Origin: Istiophorus platypterus
Taxonomy: Eukaryota; Chordata; Actinopteri; Istiophoriformes; Istiophoridae
DNA: 64,000 nucleotides
Assembly (NCBI GenBank): GCA_016859345.1
Contig: CM029124.1
Coordinates: forward strand, 7,934,501 to 7,998,500
Direction of reading: 5' to 3'
A program made the position numbers and the translations under genes. The notes beneath the pieces were generated by a model. The model made no database searches and had not been told where the DNA came from. It was given only the letters and a program-made list of their open reading frames with translations. Below, piece after piece: positions 61,871 through 64,000 of the stretch. Position 1 is the first letter of the stretch, and each line of letters begins with the position of its first letter.

Positions 61871-63510
61871 AGCGGTGAAGTTGATTAAAGTTTAAACTTG
61901 GGAAATATAAAAAGTCTCCGGCTCTGAAAGCAGGTTGGAATATATATATATTCTTTTTTCTTTTTTACCTGAGCTTATTAAAGAAAGCAGAAGTTCAAGT
62001 AAAGCAAATTATTATTATTTTTTTAAAAAAAACCCTCAGATTTAAGTACATTTTTACTTTTATTATCCAGAAACGTTCTAACTATCATATAAATAATGTG
62101 TGTTGCTCAACTCCACATGTGAATAATAACTTTGACCTTCCCATAATTTACCTGGACGTATATGAGCGGCTGGGATAAAACCTAGTTGGCTTTATTTATC
62201 TTGTGATATTAAGAGGCGACGGTATTTCAACGTGTGTATTATCAATTTTTTTGAACTTTATCGACACCCAGATATAAAGGATATATTAAAACAGGTAGAA
62301 ACGTACGCGCTCCAAACGGGAAGACTTTCAGCAGAACGGAAGCGAAAATAATGCTGCTGTAATAAGTTTTCTCACCGGCTTATTAAAGGCTTTTTGTTTA
62401 GGAATTGCCCTCGTTAGTTCCTTTCTTCATGACTTGTTTCCATTGTTTCCTCGTTTCATTTTTTGTTTTGTTCATGTTAGTTGTCCGAAGGGTCCGAACA
62501 AGAAAAGAGGTTGTGTGTGTGTGTGTGTGTGTGAGAGTGTGTGTGTGTGGGGGGGGTGGACTCATAGATGAATGAGTGAGTGAGTGAATGAATGAATACA
62601 AGAAGAGGCAGCGGCGCTGAACCGTAAAGAAGTGGAAAACAATATCAGCTGCGTATGTCTGTCAGTTGCAAATGTGCTGTGTTGGCCTTTGTTTATGGTG
62701 AGTGGAAGGAGACATTTAGAGAAAAACATGGGAGGGTTTTAGAAAAAAAAAAAATTTTCCAGCACTAAAAAAAGATTAGAAAAAAGTTTTTTTTTCCCTC
62801 AGATCCTCTGTTTGTATTTTATTAACTTTTGCTTTCTTTGATAGTTTTGGTGGGAGTGGGTGGTTGTGGTTGCTTGATTTGGTGGGTGACCCCCCCACCC
62901 CCACCCACCCACCCCACCCCCCAAAAAAAACAAATCAGCATCCCACTGCATTTAGTAGACCCATGTTTTTTCCCAGCGAGAGAGGGAGAATAAGGGGGAG
63001 AAAGAGAGACAAAGTTGCGTGGTGTTGCTAGAATGAAAGAGGAGTCTGGTGGCAGGAGTGTAGAGGAGGCAGCATATGGCTGTAGAAAGAGCACAGCTGG
63101 AGGTAGCATCTCCATCTGAGGATGATGTCAGAGCAGCTGACAGGCTGCCATCCACCCCACCTCCTCCTCCTCCATCCCCTCCACCGCCTCCACCCCTCCC
63201 CAGTCCTTTATTGTGAGTCTCAGCGGCAGCCTGGGAGAGTTAGTGCTGTGTGTGTGTGTGTGTGTCTGTGTGTATGGGTGTGTGTTTGTGGCTGCCGATC
63301 AGCGCCAGTTAGGAGGAGGAGGAGGAGGAGGAGGAGGAGGAGGGAGGTGGTATCTCGTTCCCCCTCCAACATCTCCTCCACTTTGCATCTGTCCCTCGCA
63401 GTTTGAACAGCGTGGTTTTTTTTTATTTTTTTGCCTGCCTCCCTCTTCTTCTTCTCTCCTCTTCTACCCACTCATTGATTCAGAGAGAGCGAGTGAGGAA
63501 GAGAAAGAGC

Positions 63511-63546
<36 letters not shown>

Positions 63547-64000
63547 AAGAGAGACAGCCATTCTCAGCCAGCCAGAGAGCCCAGCTATTCTGCTACAGTG
63601 GAGTTAATCAAGTTGATGCATACTGCTGCAGGTATTGTTTTATGTGTGTGCGTGTGTGTGTGTGTGTGTGTGTCTGTGTCTGTTTGCATTAGTGTGTATG
63701 AGCCAGAGGTATCGGAGCAGGAGAGTCCGGGGTAGTGTGGAATAGTTATTTTGTTTTGTTGTGGGGATCTCCGGTGTGTCAAGGCAGTGTGAGCGCTGTG
63801 TGAAACTGCTGGTGAGTGCCTCGGTAGTAAACTCGTGTTGGTGCTGCCTGTCTGAGGAGTAATTGCAGTCCGGGAACACTCTGCTGTGTTTTCTAGTTTG
63901 TTAGTCTGGAGAGCTGCATTTAAAACTCAGCTGTTGTTTTGAGTTGTGTTTGCTATTTGGGCTGTCAGGCATTTTTTTAGGGCACTCATTAACTGAAAGC
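61871..64000. other. Right flank after the large CpG island
   Basis: Mixed non-coding DNA. It contains TG tracts (62514-62550, 63248-63264, 63650-63672), a C-rich run (62889-62922), (GAG)n at 63311-63343, a GA tract at 63514-63541 and donor-like plus-strand sequences (CTGCAG/GTATTG near 63630, CTGCTG/GTGAGT near 63811). It could be 5'UTR or first-intron sequence of a plus-strand gene to the right. No conserved coding region was recognised. Confidence 0.35.

Noticed and set aside
63213..63735. 159- and 110-residue plus-strand frames near the right edge
   Set aside because: They are made of TG, GAG and GA repeats (Val-Cys, Gly, Arg-Glu runs). The region may be 5'UTR of a gene to the right, but no coding evidence was seen.

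Overview
The window is nuclear DNA from a vertebrate, almost certainly a teleost and probably a percomorph fish. The evidence is an intron-split vertebrate AKT3 gene, a very high density of long (CA)n/(TG)n microsatellites, and several interspersed repeat families of the kind I know from percomorph genomes. No prokaryotic gene, operon, CRISPR array, rRNA or convincing tRNA was found.

One protein-coding gene can be established. It is the 5' part of akt3 (RAC-gamma serine/threonine kinase) on the minus strand. Five coding exons lie at 32449-32494, 10882-11007, 6116-6227, 1648-1792 and 496-627. Their lengths of 46, 126, 112, 145 and 132 nt sum to 561 nt, which is exactly 187 codons. Every junction is AG/GT and every phase fits. 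Together they encode the whole PH domain, the PH-kinase linker and the first part of the kinase N-lobe (glycine loop and catalytic Lys177). The remaining kinase exons lie beyond the left edge. Intron 1 spans 21.4 kb and carries most of the gene's microsatellites and candidate regulatory DNA.

Upstream of the ATG exon (32.5-64 kb) no coding gene could be established. There are two CpG-rich islands. The one at about 36.9-37.8 kb holds a perfect palindromic CRE and a minus-strand splice donor, and is the best candidate for the akt3 promoter and its 5' non-coding exon. The larger one at about 59.95-61.9 kb may be the promoter or first exon of the next gene on the right. In human the upstream neighbour of AKT3 is ZBTB18, in divergent orientation, but no zbtb18 coding sequence is visible here. 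The 38.5-60 kb stretch is mostly interspersed repeats, simple repeats and unremarkable AT-rich DNA, with a few blocks that resemble conserved non-coding elements.

Nearly all apparent long reading frames are translations of microsatellites (Cys-Val, Thr-His, Ser-Leu, Arg-Glu runs) or of interspersed repeats, and were not annotated. The items most worth checking are two exon-like segments (17656-17788 minus, 40019-40098 plus), a cluster of PBX-MEIS type sites in intron 1, the CRE-bearing island, and several families of old dispersed repeats. No new biological system was found.
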